This document shows, in pieces, positions 51,383-62,054 of a stretch of DNA of 64,000 nucleotides. The DNA is taken from contig CAJMMN010000003.1 of NCBI GenBank assembly GCA_905214525.1, forward strand, positions 109,758 through 173,757, given 5' to 3'. The notes under the pieces are model-generated. The model made no database searches. It was not told where the DNA came from and saw only the letters and a program-made list of their open reading frames with translations. The position numbers were made by a program, and so were the translations under genes. Every line of letters begins with the position of its first letter. The first letter of the stretch is position 1. This DNA is from an uncultured bacterium (GTDB taxonomy: Bacteria > Actinomycetota > Coriobacteriia > Coriobacteriales > Coriobacteriaceae).

Positions 51383-51676
51383 ATGTCGTCTTTGAAGCCG
51401 CTTGCAGATCGTGTTCTGGTCAAGCCCGACGAGGCCGAGCAGAAGACCGCTTCGGGTCTGTATATCGCCAGCAACGCTCAGGAGAAGCCGCAGCGCGGCA
51501 CCATCGTTTCCGTTGGCGCCGGCAAGGTCAACGACAAGGGTGAGCGCATCCCCATGGACGTCAAGGAAGGCGACGTTGTCATCTACGGTAAGTTCGGTGG
51601 CAACGAGGTCAAGGTCGACGGCGAGAAGTATCTGCTGATGCGCGCCGACGACATCTACGCTGTCGTCGAGGCCTAG
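51383..51676 (+). CDS. groES: co-chaperonin GroES, 97 aa
   Basis: Heptameric lid of the GroEL chaperonin. LKPLADRVLVKPDEAEQKTASGLYI covers the N-terminus and start of the mobile loop. The roof loop has GERIPMDVKEGDVVIYGKF, and it ends LLMRADDIYAVVEA. AAGGAGGAGA precedes the ATG. Directly upstream of groEL with a 96-base gap. No visible CIRCE or HAIR element, so heat control may use another regulator. Confidence 0.97.
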   Translation: MSSLKPLADRVLVKPDEAEQKTASGLYIASNAQEKPQRGTIVSVGAGKVNDKGERIPMDVKEGDVVIYGKFGGNEVKVDGEKYLLMRADDIYAVVEA

Positions 51677-51694
51677 TCTCGTCAGAATCTCTGA

Positions 51695-53410
<1,716 letters not shown>

Positions 53411-53436
53411 GGCCGACAAGGTCTAGAACTCCCACC

Positions 53437-53573
53437 GGGAATCCGGGGGCGTGACGGGGGCTTCTCTCCGGAACGTCCTCGGACATGCAAAGAGGCTCCG
53501 CATCGCGCTTCGCGCTGCGGAGCCTCTTTGCGGAATGTTCCGGAGAGAAACCCCGTCACGCCCCCGGATTCCC
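53437..53573 (+). terminator. 137-bp nested hairpin after groEL
   Basis: GGGAATCCGGGGGCGTGACG and on (53438-53474) pairs with 53537-53573 over 37 bases with one indel. A perfect 16-bp inner stem (GCAAAGAGGCTCCGCA, 53487-53502 with 53516-53531) has CTTCGC in the loop. It probably stops or protects the groESL message and is built like the element at 51047. Confidence 0.8.
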
Positions 53574-53776
53574 TGCGTTTACGGCCTTGAGGTCGGCGGG
53601 CGGAGAAGGACGTGGTCGATAGGGATACGTGTCCCTTTCGCTGTTTCGCGCTTTGCGCGAAAAGCGCGCTACTTTGGGATGGGTGGGGAACGTGGTTGTT
53701 GCGGTAACTGATCCCCGCCACAAATTACCCTCGGCATACTTGCGCGAACGATTGCTCGTGCTACACTTGCAATTGC

Positions 53777-53952
53777 TGTTTCAGGGCGGGGTGAAATTCC
53801 CCACTGGTGGTAAATCGGGCGGTGCCAAAGGGGCGCCGTGGCGCAGGTAAAGTGCCTGCGGTCGAGCCGATGAGTCCGCGACCCGTGTGTGCGTTGGTTC
53901 GCATGCCGGCTGAACTGGTGAGATCCCAGTACCAACGGTTAGAGTCCGGATG
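53777..53952 (+). ncRNA. FMN riboswitch (RFN element)
   Basis: Conserved RFN segments appear in order: CAGGGCGGGGTGAAATTCCC, ACTGGTGGTA, GAGTCCGCGACCCG, GGCTGAACTGGTGAGATCCC and ACGGTTAGAGTCCGGATGAA. The closing helix pairs TTTCA with TGAAA. It ends about 20 bases before the RibU start, so FMN binding probably hides the ribosome site. It belongs to the leader of the ECF riboflavin transporter operon. Confidence 0.97.
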
Positions 53953-53971
53953 AAAGAGGCAGGTGATCTTA

Positions 53972-54562
53972 ATGTCTGAACAGTCGCAGCATATCCATTT
54001 TGAGAACACGAATAGGTGGAGCACCAAACAGCTCGTTACCATGGCGCTGATGTGCGCCTTGGGCGCCCTGTTTATGTATGTGCAGCTGCCCATTCTTCCC
54101 TCGGCGCCGTTTTTGACGTATGACCCGTCGCTGGTGCCGGCGATGGTGTGCGGGTTTGCGTATGGCCCCGGTGCCGGTACCGCTGTTGCCGCTATGGCGA
54201 TCGTTATCCATGCGCTCACCACGGGTGACTGGGTCGGCGCGCTTATGAACCTGGTTGCCACGCTGGGCTACATTCTGCCCGCGGCTATCGTCTACCAGAA
54301 GATGCATACCTATAAGGGTGCCGTGATTGGCCTGGTGCTCGGCGTCATTGCCGCTACGGCGTTGTCTATGGTCGCAAACCTTACCATTGGTGTTTGGTTC
54401 TGGTATGGCTCGGTCGATGTGATCGCCCCGCTCATGATTCCTGCCGTGCTGCCGTTCAACCTCATCAAGACCGTGCTCAACTCGGTGTTGACGCTGGCGG
54501 TGTACAAGGCGGTCTCTAATCTCATTACGCCCAAGAAGGACCAGGTCAAAGGCCGCGCATGA
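53972..54562 (+). CDS. ribU: ECF transporter riboflavin-binding S component RibU, 196 aa
   Basis: Membrane substrate-binding subunit for riboflavin uptake. Six helices; TKQLVTMALMCALGALFMYV near the N-terminus contains the AxxxA motif that docks on EcfT. Assignment to riboflavin comes from the FMN riboswitch in its leader plus the RibU-like sequence. ATG 53972 has AGG 8 bases upstream; GTG 53963 is an alternative. It overlaps the fused ATPase gene by 4 bases. Confidence 0.94.
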   Translation: MSEQSQHIHFENTNRWSTKQLVTMALMCALGALFMYVQLPILPSAPFLTYDPSLVPAMVCGFAYGPGAGTAVAAMAIVIHALTTGDWVGALMNLVATLGYILPAAIVYQKMHTYKGAVIGLVLGVIAATALSMVANLTIGVWFWYGSVDVIAPLMIPAVLPFNLIKTVLNSVLTLAVYKAVSNLITPKKDQVKGRA

Positions 54563-56463
54563 TTGAGTGTCGGGGCGTTTCCTTTAGCTATGACGGTGCC
54601 ACACCGGCACTCGACGGCATCGATCTGAACATCGAGGATGGCGAGTTTTTCTGCATCCTCGGCGGAAACGGGTCGGGCAAGTCGACGTTCGCCAAGCATT
54701 TGAACGCGCTGCTGCAGCCCGATACGGGAACGGTGCGCGTCAACGGCATGGACGCGTCCGATCCCGAGCTGGTCTACGACATCCGCTCGACTGCGGGCAT
54801 GGTGTTCCAGAACCCGGATGATCAGCTGGTGGCGACGCTTGTCGAGGACGATGTTGCGTTCGGTCCCGAAAACCTTGGCGTGCCATCGGCCCAGATCGCG
54901 CAGCGTGTGCGAGATGTGCTGAAGGCCGTGGGCCTGGTGGGCTTTGAGCGCCACGAGACCCATGCGCTCTCGGGTGGCCAAAAGCAGCGCGTGGCGCTTG
55001 CCGGCGTGCTTGCCATGGAACCGCGCGTGCTCATATTGGACGAGGCTTCCTCGATGCTCGATCCGCGTGGACGCAAGGGCCTCATGAAGGCTTGCCGCGC
55101 GTTGCACGCTCGCGGCATGACCATCGTGATGATTACGCACTTTATGGAAGAGGCCGCCGAGGCCGATCGAGTCGCGGTGTTTCAGGCGGGGCGCGTTGCC
55201 ATGCTCGGTACGCCCGAGGAAATCTTGACGCGGGCGGACGAACTTGCGCAGCTCAACCTGGACATGCCGGAGTCGTGCCGTTTGGGCATGGCACTTCGTG
55301 CGAAGGGCGTACCCGTTTGTGCGCAGGTGCGCGAGGCGGATATGGTTGCCGAGGTTGCGCAGGCCTATACCGAGCGGAGCGGGGCAGGCACTGCGGGGCA
55401 GCCTTCCGCGTCCCAGTTGGAAATCGCTGACGGCACTGTTCCGGTAGACAACGAGGGCAACGCGTCGGAGCCTGTCATCGAGCTATCCCATGTTTCGTAC
55501 AGTTATTCGCTCAGTCCGCGCGAGCGTCGCCGCTGGCATAAGCGCTCGGCCGTTGCGGGCAAATCGAGCAAACAGGCTCTCTGGGGAAACGACCCCAGCA
55601 GCCCGTGGGCGCTGCGCGATGTATCGCTGACGGTGCGTCGCGGCGAGTTCCTGGGCTTAGCAGGCCATACCGGTTCGGGTAAGTCGACGCTGGTCCAGCA
55701 TCTCAACGGTTTGATTCGCCCCCAGGAGGGTTCCGTTTACGCGTTGGGGCTCGACCTGGCAAACAAGAAAGATGCCGCCGCGGTTAAGGCCAAGGTCGGC
55801 GTGGTGTTTCAATATCCCGAGCGTCAGCTGTTTGCCGAAACCGTGACGCAGGACGTGGCGTTTGGCCCGCACAACCTTGGCTTGTCGCAGGCCGAGGTCG
55901 CGCGCCGCGTTGAGTCATCGCTCGCGCGCGTGGGCCTCGACTTGGCCACGGTGGGCGACAAGAGTCCCTTTGAGCTTTCGGGTGGCCAACAGCGGCGCGT
56001 GGCGTTTGCCGGCGTGCTTGCCATGGAGCCCGAGGTCCTGGTACTCGATGAGCCCATGGCGGGGCTCGATCCGGCGGCGCGCAGTGATTTCCTGGAGCTC
56101 ATCGATCGACTTCACCATGGGGGCCTGACCGTCGTCATGGTCTCACACAGTATGGATGACCTCGCCAATTGCTGCGATCGTATTGTCGTGATGAACGAGG
56201 GCGCGGTGTTTGCTGAGGGCACGCCCGCTCAGGTTTTTGCGCATGCGGATGAGCTTAAATCAATCGGCTTGGGTGTTCCCGCTGCCCAGCGCATGGCGTT
56301 GGCGCTCGCGGAAGCGGGCGTGCCGCTGCATCGCGGCGGGCTCTATACGGTTGAGTCGTTGGCCGACGAGTTGGCAGATTTGCCGATCGGTCGCTCAGGC
56401 GGTTCTTCTAACGTCTCGGACAAGGCCAAATCCGAAACGGTCGCGCGAGAGGAGGGTTGCTGA
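54559..56463 (+). CDS. fused double ATPase of ECF transporter (EcfA1-EcfA2), 634 aa
   Basis: Two complete ABC ATPase domains in one chain. Domain 1 (1-235) has GGNGSGKST, LSGGQKQR, LILDEASSMLDP and switch ITHFMEEA. Domain 2 (about 295-590) has GHTGSGKST, LSGGQQRR, LVLDEPMAGLDP and VSHSMDD. Both have the Q-loop NPDDQ/YPERQ typical of EcfA. A 60-residue linker and a Ser/Lys-rich tail flank domain 2. Most genomes encode two separate subunits. Coupled to ribU and ecfT by overlapping stop/start codons. Confidence 0.95.
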   Translation: MIECRGVSFSYDGATPALDGIDLNIEDGEFFCILGGNGSGKSTFAKHLNALLQPDTGTVRVNGMDASDPELVYDIRSTAGMVFQNPDDQLVATLVEDDVAFGPENLGVPSAQIAQRVRDVLKAVGLVGFERHETHALSGGQKQRVALAGVLAMEPRVLILDEASSMLDPRGRKGLMKACRALHARGMTIVMITHFMEEAAEADRVAVFQAGRVAMLGTPEEILTRADELAQLNLDMPESCRLGMALRAKGVPVCAQVREADMVAEVAQAYTERSGAGTAGQPSASQLEIADGTVPVDNEGNASEPVIELSHVSYSYSLSPRERRRWHKRSAVAGKSSKQALWGNDPSSPWALRDVSLTVRRGEFLGLAGHTGSGKSTLVQHLNGLIRPQEGSVYALGLDLANKKDAAAVKAKVGVVFQYPERQLFAETVTQDVAFGPHNLGLSQAEVARRVESSLARVGLDLATVGDKSPFELSGGQQRRVAFAGVLAMEPEVLVLDEPMAGLDPAARSDFLELIDRLHHGGLTVVMVSHSMDDLANCCDRIVVMNEGAVFAEGTPAQVFAHADELKSIGLGVPAAQRMALALAEAGVPLHRGGLYTVESLADELADLPIGRSGGSSNVSDKAKSETVAREEGC

Positions 56464-57263
56464 TGGAGGCGTTTTCGTTTGGCAGCTACTATCCGAGCGA
56501 TAGCGCGATCCATCGCCTGGATCCGCGCACCAAGCTGCTCCTGGGCTTTGTGTTTTTGATCACGACGCTGACCGTCGGCGGCTTCCGCGGATTGGCCCCT
56601 GTCGCAATTTTCGTTGTGCTGATCTATGTCGTGTCCCGGGTGCCGGCTCGTCGCGTTCTGTCGTCGATGGCGCCGCTGCTGGCAATCGTCGTCGTGGTCG
56701 CGGTGCTCAACTTGTTTACCGATCAGAGTGGGCGCATCCTGTGGCAGCTCGGCTTTCTGCAGATAAGCGAGGGCTCACTGCGTTCTGCCGCCTTTATGGC
56801 GTGTCGCCTGACCCTGATGATGGCCGGCATGAGCGCCATTACGCTCACCACACCGACGCTCGACCTCACCGCGGGCTTTGAGCGTCTGCTCGCACCGTTT
56901 GCGCGCGTGGGGCTTCCGGCGCATGAGCTCGGCATGATCATGGGCATCGCGTTGCGCTTTATGCCGCAGTTCGCCACCGAGATGAAGCAGACGGCGGACG
57001 CGCAGGCAAGCCGCGGTGCACGCGTAACGGGTGGCCCGCTCGGCGGCGTGCGTATGCTCGGCAGTGTGGCGATTCCACTGTTCACGGGCGTGTTCCGTCA
57101 TGCCGAGACGCTGTCTGCCGCCATGGATGCACGCTGCTATCACGGCGAGCAGGGCCGCACGCGTCTGCATGCGCTTGCATTTCGCCGCGGGGATGCGCTG
57201 GCTGCGGTGGTGACGATGCTGCTGTTTGCGTGTGTCATCGTCGTCAACCTTCAACTTGTTTAG
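56463..57263 (+). CDS. ecfT: ECF transporter transmembrane component EcfT, 266 aa
   Basis: Scaffold membrane subunit of the ECF importer. The N-terminal HRLDPRTKLLLG and five or so helices precede the coupling helices with the two Ala-Arg signatures, QASRGARV and DARCYHGE. ATG 56463 shares its A with the TGA stop of the ATPase gene, so translation is coupled. In a group II system it can serve other S components encoded elsewhere. Confidence 0.94.
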   Translation: MEAFSFGSYYPSDSAIHRLDPRTKLLLGFVFLITTLTVGGFRGLAPVAIFVVLIYVVSRVPARRVLSSMAPLLAIVVVVAVLNLFTDQSGRILWQLGFLQISEGSLRSAAFMACRLTLMMAGMSAITLTTPTLDLTAGFERLLAPFARVGLPAHELGMIMGIALRFMPQFATEMKQTADAQASRGARVTGGPLGGVRMLGSVAIPLFTGVFRHAETLSAAMDARCYHGEQGRTRLHALAFRRGDALAAVVTMLLFACVIVVNLQLV

Positions 57264-57293
57264 GCGCGATTCGAGCGCAAGAAAGGGGTCCCT

Positions 57294-57740
57294 ATGACCG
57301 ACAACGACCGCACAGCTCAGCTTGAGCGCGCCTGCTCGTATCTCAGGCGCATTCCGGCGTGGTATCTGGCCACGACCGATGTGGCCGACGGGCATCAGCC
57401 TCGCGTGAGGCCGTTTTCGTTTGCCATGGTCGATGAAGGTAAGCTGTGGTTTTGCACGTCGCGCGACAAGGATGTGTGGGCGGAGCTGAGTGCGAATCCC
57501 AAGTTTGAGCTCTCGGGCTGGAAGCCGGGGGAATGTTGGATCGTGTTGACCGGCGAGGCCGCACTTGAGGACGACGCGGTTGCGAGCGACAAGGTGCGTC
57601 AAGCGGGTTTTAAGCACATGGTGGGCATCGGCGAGGAACACGAGAGTGCCAACGACGGCCGCCTTGCTTTCTTTTCGGTCCGCAACATTGCCGCGCGCTT
57701 CTGTGATATCGACGGCAGCGAGGAGCGCCTGGAGCTCTAA
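57294..57740 (+). CDS. PNPOx-like flavin-binding protein A, 148 aa
   Basis: Pyridoxamine-5'-phosphate-oxidase-like split-barrel protein, likely to bind FMN. IPAWYLATTDV, RVRPFSF, GKLWFCTSRDKDVWAEL are the family pattern. AAAGGGG precedes the ATG. It is a tandem paralogue of the next gene. Its position 30 bases after a riboflavin transporter fits a flavoprotein role, and it may share that operon's FMN control. Confidence 0.88.
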   Translation: MTDNDRTAQLERACSYLRRIPAWYLATTDVADGHQPRVRPFSFAMVDEGKLWFCTSRDKDVWAELSANPKFELSGWKPGECWIVLTGEAALEDDAVASDKVRQAGFKHMVGIGEEHESANDGRLAFFSVRNIAARFCDIDGSEERLEL

Positions 57741-57781
57741 CGTTTACCAACCAGTCAAATGAGCTAGCGGCAGGAGGAACC

Positions 57782-58192
57782 GTGGACGGATTGAATACGG
57801 TGTTGGAGTATCTGACGTCGGTGCCGGCATGGTATTTGGCGACGAGCGTTGACGGACAGCCTCATGTGCGTCCGTTTTCGTTTGTGCAGATCCAGGATGG
57901 CAAGCTGTGGTTTGTAACAGCGCGCACCAAAGATGTGTGGCAAGAGCTGCTGCAAAACCAGCGCTTTGAGGCCACGAGTTGGTGGCCGGGCCATGGCTGG
58001 CTTATCTTGCGCGGGCGTGCCGGCTTGGATGACCGGGCTTTAGGCGAAATGCGCGAAGCCGGGTGGAAGCATCTAGAGCACCTGGGCGAGCACTATGAGG
58101 GGCCTAACGACCCCACGCTCGTCTTCTTTAGCGTCGAGGATCCCGAGGCTTTTATCTGCAATCACGACGAATGGGTGCCGGTCGAGCTCTAG
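57782..58192 (+). CDS. PNPOx-like flavin-binding protein B, 136 aa
   Basis: Paralogue of the preceding protein over its whole length: VPAWYLATSVDGQPHVRPFSF and GKLWFVTARTKDVWQEL align residue for residue, and both end in VEL/LEL. The start is GTG with AGGAGGAACC upstream. The two may form a heterodimer or have different substrates. Ends before a very strong terminator. Confidence 0.88.
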   Translation: MDGLNTVLEYLTSVPAWYLATSVDGQPHVRPFSFVQIQDGKLWFVTARTKDVWQELLQNQRFEATSWWPGHGWLILRGRAGLDDRALGEMREAGWKHLEHLGEHYEGPNDPTLVFFSVEDPEAFICNHDEWVPVEL

Positions 58193-58229
58193 CCAGCTGG
58201 CTTATCCTAACAACTTGGTTTTCGCATGG

Positions 58230-58283
58230 GCGGGCCCCGTATTGCCCGGCGCCGTTAGGAGCGCCGGTCAATACGGGGCCCGC
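58230..58283 (+). terminator. 23-bp GC-rich terminator hairpin
   Basis: GCGGGCCCCGTATTGCCCGG pairs with its complement ending at 58283, with one mismatch, around GCGCCGTTAGGAGCGC. It closes the riboflavin transporter/PNPOx operon. Confidence 0.88.
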
Positions 58284-58328
58284 TCCATTTGTCAATTCCT
58301 TCAAGCGAATGTGTCGGGAATGTTTCAA

Positions 58329-58431
58329 TGCATGAATATGCAAGCCATTTACGTGTTAATGCATCTTTTGGTGCTAAAGTTTCAACCCACTTCATAACGA
58401 CCGCTGCGAAATGCGCATCGGTGCATAAATC
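58329..58431 (+). promoter_or_regulatory. ARG-box-like sites before argC
   Basis: TGCATGAATATGCA (58329-58342) is a near-perfect ArgR box. Weaker partners are TAATGCATCTTTTGGTGCTA (about 58357-58376) and TGCGCATCGGTGCATAAATC (about 58412-58431). Several boxes in a row are usual for ArgR repression of arg operons. Confidence 0.65.
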
Positions 58432-58449
58432 GCAGACAAGGAGTCTGAT

Positions 58450-59520
58450 ATGTCTTTGAAGGTTGGAATCGTCGGCGCGGCTGGATATGCCGGAGCCGAG
58501 CTCATTCGCCTCGTGCTCGGCCATCCCGAGTTTGAACTTGTTGCCATTACGTCCAACGCCGATGCCGGCCAGCCGTTGTCTGCGGTGTACCCGAGCTTCA
58601 CCGGCGTAAGCGATCTTGTCTTTACGACGCATGATGCCCCTGAGCTCAAGAACTGCGACGCGGTCTTTTTGGCCGTGCCGCACACGGCTGCCATGGCACA
58701 GGTGCCCGCGCTGCTTGCATCGGGCGTCTCCTGCTTTGATCTTTCGGCCGACTACCGTCTGAACGACGCGTCCGTTTTTGAGGCTTGGTATGCCGCCGAG
58801 CATACGAGCCCCGAGCTGCTCAAGACCCGTGCCTTCGGTCTGCCCGAGCTGTTCTGCCAGGACTTGGAGACCGCCGCATCCGACCATGCCGACGGCAAGC
58901 CCGTGCTGGTCGCCTGCGCCGGTTGCTATCCCACCGCAACGAGCCTTGCCGCCGCGCCCGCCGTGCGCGCGGGCTGGGTGGCCGAGAACGGCCCCGTGAT
59001 TGTCGATGCCATTAGCGGCGTGACGGGCGCCGGTAAGTCCTGCAACGCCCGCACCCATTTTTGCAGCGCCGACGAGAACTTGGAGGCCTACGGCGTGGGC
59101 AAGCATCGCCACACGCCCGAGATTGAGCAAATCCTTGGCCTGACCGATCGCGTCGTCTTTACCCCGCACCTGGCACCGCTCAAGCGCGGTCTGCTCTCCA
59201 CGGTGACGCTGCCGCTCGCGCCGCAGGCTCTCGACACGCTGGCTCTTGAGGATGTCGTCGACCATTACAAGCAGTTCTACGCCGGTCGCACCTTTGTGCG
59301 CGTGCTCGATGCCGGCCAGCAGCCCAAGACGGCTTCGGTCGTCGGCACCAACGCTGCCCAGATTGGCCTCGCGCTCAACAAGCGCGCGGGCGTGCTGGTG
59401 GCGACGGGCGCCATCGACAATCTGTGCAAGGGCGCTGCGGGCCAAGCGGTCCAGTGCGCCAATATCGTCTTTGGCTTTGACGAGCGACGAGGCTTGCCCA
59501 CAGTGGCGTGCCCGGTGTAG
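58450..59520 (+). CDS. argC: N-acetyl-gamma-glutamyl-phosphate reductase, 356 aa
   Basis: NADPH-dependent third step of arginine synthesis, reducing acetylglutamyl phosphate to the semialdehyde. VGIVGAAGYAGAELIRL is the nucleotide-binding loop, ACAGCYPTATSL carries the catalytic Cys, and GVTGAGKS and KHRHTPEIEQ follow. AAGGAGTCTGAT precedes the ATG. First gene of the argCJBD cluster behind ARG-box-like sites. Confidence 0.97.
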   Translation: MSLKVGIVGAAGYAGAELIRLVLGHPEFELVAITSNADAGQPLSAVYPSFTGVSDLVFTTHDAPELKNCDAVFLAVPHTAAMAQVPALLASGVSCFDLSADYRLNDASVFEAWYAAEHTSPELLKTRAFGLPELFCQDLETAASDHADGKPVLVACAGCYPTATSLAAAPAVRAGWVAENGPVIVDAISGVTGAGKSCNARTHFCSADENLEAYGVGKHRHTPEIEQILGLTDRVVFTPHLAPLKRGLLSTVTLPLAPQALDTLALEDVVDHYKQFYAGRTFVRVLDAGQQPKTASVVGTNAAQIGLALNKRAGVLVATGAIDNLCKGAAGQAVQCANIVFGFDERRGLPTVACPV

Positions 59521-59654
59521 CACATTCGATTGTTAACGATTTGGTAGTCGGGCATCGAGTGGGGCGCCACTCTTAAGCTGGTTTCATGATCACGACTGGC
59601 ATGGCGCACCAACCGATGTCCGTTTTTTGTTTGACATAAGGAGTCATAAAGACG

Positions 59655-60923
59655 ATGAATACCGAGCTGTTTGATATCAAGATTCGCGCCGTCGAGGGTG
59701 GCGTTACGGCTGCGGCTGGTTTTAAGGCTGCAGGCATCCACGCTGGGTTCCGCAAGAACCCCGAGCGTCTGGATTACGCGCTCGTCGTGCCCGATAAACC
59801 CTGTCCCGGTGCTGGCGTGTTTACCACCAATCGCTTTTGCGCGGCGCCCGTGCAGGTGAGCCGTGCCAACCTGGGCGGTACCGACAAGGGGTACGGTATC
59901 ATCGCCGGCATTTCGGTCAACTCTGGCAATGCCAACGCCGCCACGGGTGAGACCGGCCTTGCATGCGCGCGCGAGACGTGCAGCATCGCATCGCAGGTCA
60001 TCGGCTGCGAGCCTCAGCAGATTCTGGTTGCCTCCACGGGTGTAATTGGCCAGATTCTGCCGATCGACACGTTTGAGACCGCCATTCCTGCTGCCTACGA
60101 GGCGCTCTCCGCCCACGGTGGCGCCGATGCCGCTCGCGCCATCATGACGACCGACACGCACTCCAAGGAGTACGCCGTGTCCTACGTCAGTGAGGCTGCG
60201 GGTCATGCGGGCAATGTCTATACGGTAGGCGGAATGTGCAAGGGCTCGGGTATGATCATGCCCAACATGGCCACCATGATCGCAGTTATCACCACCGATG
60301 CCCCCGTCGAGCCTGCGGCACTTCATGCCCTGCTGCTCTCGACCGTCAAGCAGACCTTTAACAAGGTAACGGTCGATTCCGACACCTCGACCAACGACAC
60401 CTGCATCATGCTTGCCTCCGGCGTCGCTGCCGCAGATGCCGAGCCGATCGTCGAGGGCTCCAATGCCTTTGACGAGTTGGCATTTGCCGTGCACGAGGTG
60501 TGCGAGAGCCTGGCGCGCAATATCGCCGCCGATGGTGAGGGCGCATCCAAGCTTGTTACGGTCAACGTTACCGGCGCCGCTAACGACGAGGAGGCCGATA
60601 TCGCCGCCCGTGCCGTTGCCAACTCGCCGCTCGTTAAGACCTGCATCGCCGGCCATGACTGCAATTGGGGCCGCGTTGCCATGGCGCTCGGTAAGTGCGG
60701 CGTGAAGTTTAATCAGGAAGACGTTTCCATCGACATGATGGGCATGCCTGTCTGTCGCGACGGTCTGACTGTTCCCTTTGACGAGGACGAGGCTCTACGA
60801 CGTTTCGAGGCGCCCGAGATCGTGATCTCGGCCGACCTGGGCGCAGGCGACGCGGCAACGACCGTGTGGACCTGCGACCTCACGCATGAGTACATCTCCA
60901 TCAACGGCGACTACCGTTCCTAG
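59655..60923 (+). CDS. argJ: bifunctional ornithine acetyltransferase / N-acetylglutamate synthase, 422 aa
   Basis: Recycles the acetyl group from acetylornithine to glutamate. The self-cleavage and nucleophile motif is KGSGMIMPNMATM, where T in ATM becomes the N-terminus of the beta chain. ISVNSGNANAATG and VNVTGA are also typical, and the C-terminal tail EYISINGDYRS is canonical. ATAAGGAGTC precedes the ATG. No argA is needed if ArgJ is bifunctional. Second gene of the operon, 134 bases after argC. Confidence 0.97.
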   Translation: MNTELFDIKIRAVEGGVTAAAGFKAAGIHAGFRKNPERLDYALVVPDKPCPGAGVFTTNRFCAAPVQVSRANLGGTDKGYGIIAGISVNSGNANAATGETGLACARETCSIASQVIGCEPQQILVASTGVIGQILPIDTFETAIPAAYEALSAHGGADAARAIMTTDTHSKEYAVSYVSEAAGHAGNVYTVGGMCKGSGMIMPNMATMIAVITTDAPVEPAALHALLLSTVKQTFNKVTVDSDTSTNDTCIMLASGVAAADAEPIVEGSNAFDELAFAVHEVCESLARNIAADGEGASKLVTVNVTGAANDEEADIAARAVANSPLVKTCIAGHDCNWGRVAMALGKCGVKFNQEDVSIDMMGMPVCRDGLTVPFDEDEALRRFEAPEIVISADLGAGDAATTVWTCDLTHEYISINGDYRS

Positions 60924-61004
60924 ATTCCAGGCACGCTGCGCATCTTGCCGCGATTGCGGACAGCGGAGCACGGCGCGATAACGATACGAAAGACGAGGCA
61001 GATT

Positions 61005-61985
61005 ATGAAATTCGCACGCGATTGTCGATCGAGCGAATCCAACGAAGCAACCGCGCAGCTGCTGTTCGAAGCGCTGCCGTGGATTAAGAACCTGACCGGC
61101 AAGACGGTTGTTATCAAATATGGCGGAGCCGCCATGGTCGACGAGCAGCTGCGCCGCGACGTGATGAGCGACATCGTCCTGCTCAAGATCATCGGTATGC
61201 GTCCCGTCATCGTGCATGGTGGCGGCAAGGCTATCAACGAGGCGCTGAGCCATTACGATATTCCCGTCGAGTTTAAGAACGGCCAGCGCGTGACCACGCC
61301 GGCGACCATGGATATCGTGCGCGAGGTACTGGGCGGCAAGGTCAACCAGGAGCTGGTTGCTGCCATCAACCACCACGGCAACCTGGCCGTGGGCGTGTCG
61401 GGCAGCGATGCCGGCACGCTCATCGCCGAGCCTCTCGACCCCGAGCTCGGTCGAGTGGGCAAAGTGACACACGTTAACACCGACTATATCGAGCGCTTAC
61501 TCGATAGCGAGTACATCCCCGTCATCGCTACCGTCGCGGCGGGGGAGGACGGCGGTTTCTTCAACATCAACGCCGATACCGCCGCCGGTGCCGTTGCGGC
61601 GGCGCTCCATGCGCACAAAGCGATTTTCTTGACCGATGTCGACGGTCTGTACAAGGACTTTGGCGACAAGGATTCGCTTATCTCCAACCTGACGCTCGAC
61701 GAGGTCAATGAGATGCTCTACGGCGGCGAGGTCGATAAGGGCATGATTCCCAAGCTGCGCGCGGCCGTCGATGCGCTTGCCGGCGGCGTATTTCGTGCCC
61801 ACATCATCAACGGCACCACGCCGCATTCGCTGCTGCTGGAGCTGCTGACCGATGCCGGCGTCGGCACCGTGATCCATTCCACCGAGACGGCCTACGAGTT
61901 CGATACGCATCCGCATCCGCTTTCGACGTTTGCTGCGCGTCTGACCGAGAACCTCGACGAGGTCGAGAAGCTTCAGACGGTCTAG
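61005..61985 (+). CDS. argB: acetylglutamate kinase, 326 aa
   Basis: Phosphorylates N-acetylglutamate, usually the arginine-feedback step. VVIKYGGAAM, VHGGGKAINEAL, GLSGxD-like GVSGSDAGTL, VNADTAAG-like NINADTAAGAVAAAL and the C-terminal GTVI are in place. An N-terminal helix (LLFEALPWIKNL) of the kind linked to arginine-sensitive hexamers is present. I prefer ATG 61005 to an upstream frame at 60945. The C-terminus is about 25 residues longer than common. Confidence 0.96.
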   Translation: MKFARDCRSSESNEATAQLLFEALPWIKNLTGKTVVIKYGGAAMVDEQLRRDVMSDIVLLKIIGMRPVIVHGGGKAINEALSHYDIPVEFKNGQRVTTPATMDIVREVLGGKVNQELVAAINHHGNLAVGVSGSDAGTLIAEPLDPELGRVGKVTHVNTDYIERLLDSEYIPVIATVAAGEDGGFFNINADTAAGAVAAALHAHKAIFLTDVDGLYKDFGDKDSLISNLTLDEVNEMLYGGEVDKGMIPKLRAAVDALAGGVFRAHIINGTTPHSLLLELLTDAGVGTVIHSTETAYEFDTHPHPLSTFAARLTENLDEVEKLQTV

Positions 61986-62054
61986 CTGACCCGCAGCCGC
62001 CCCATTCCTGCACCCATAGGCCTGCGCCGTTCGGCGCTCAACGAAAGGCATCCC

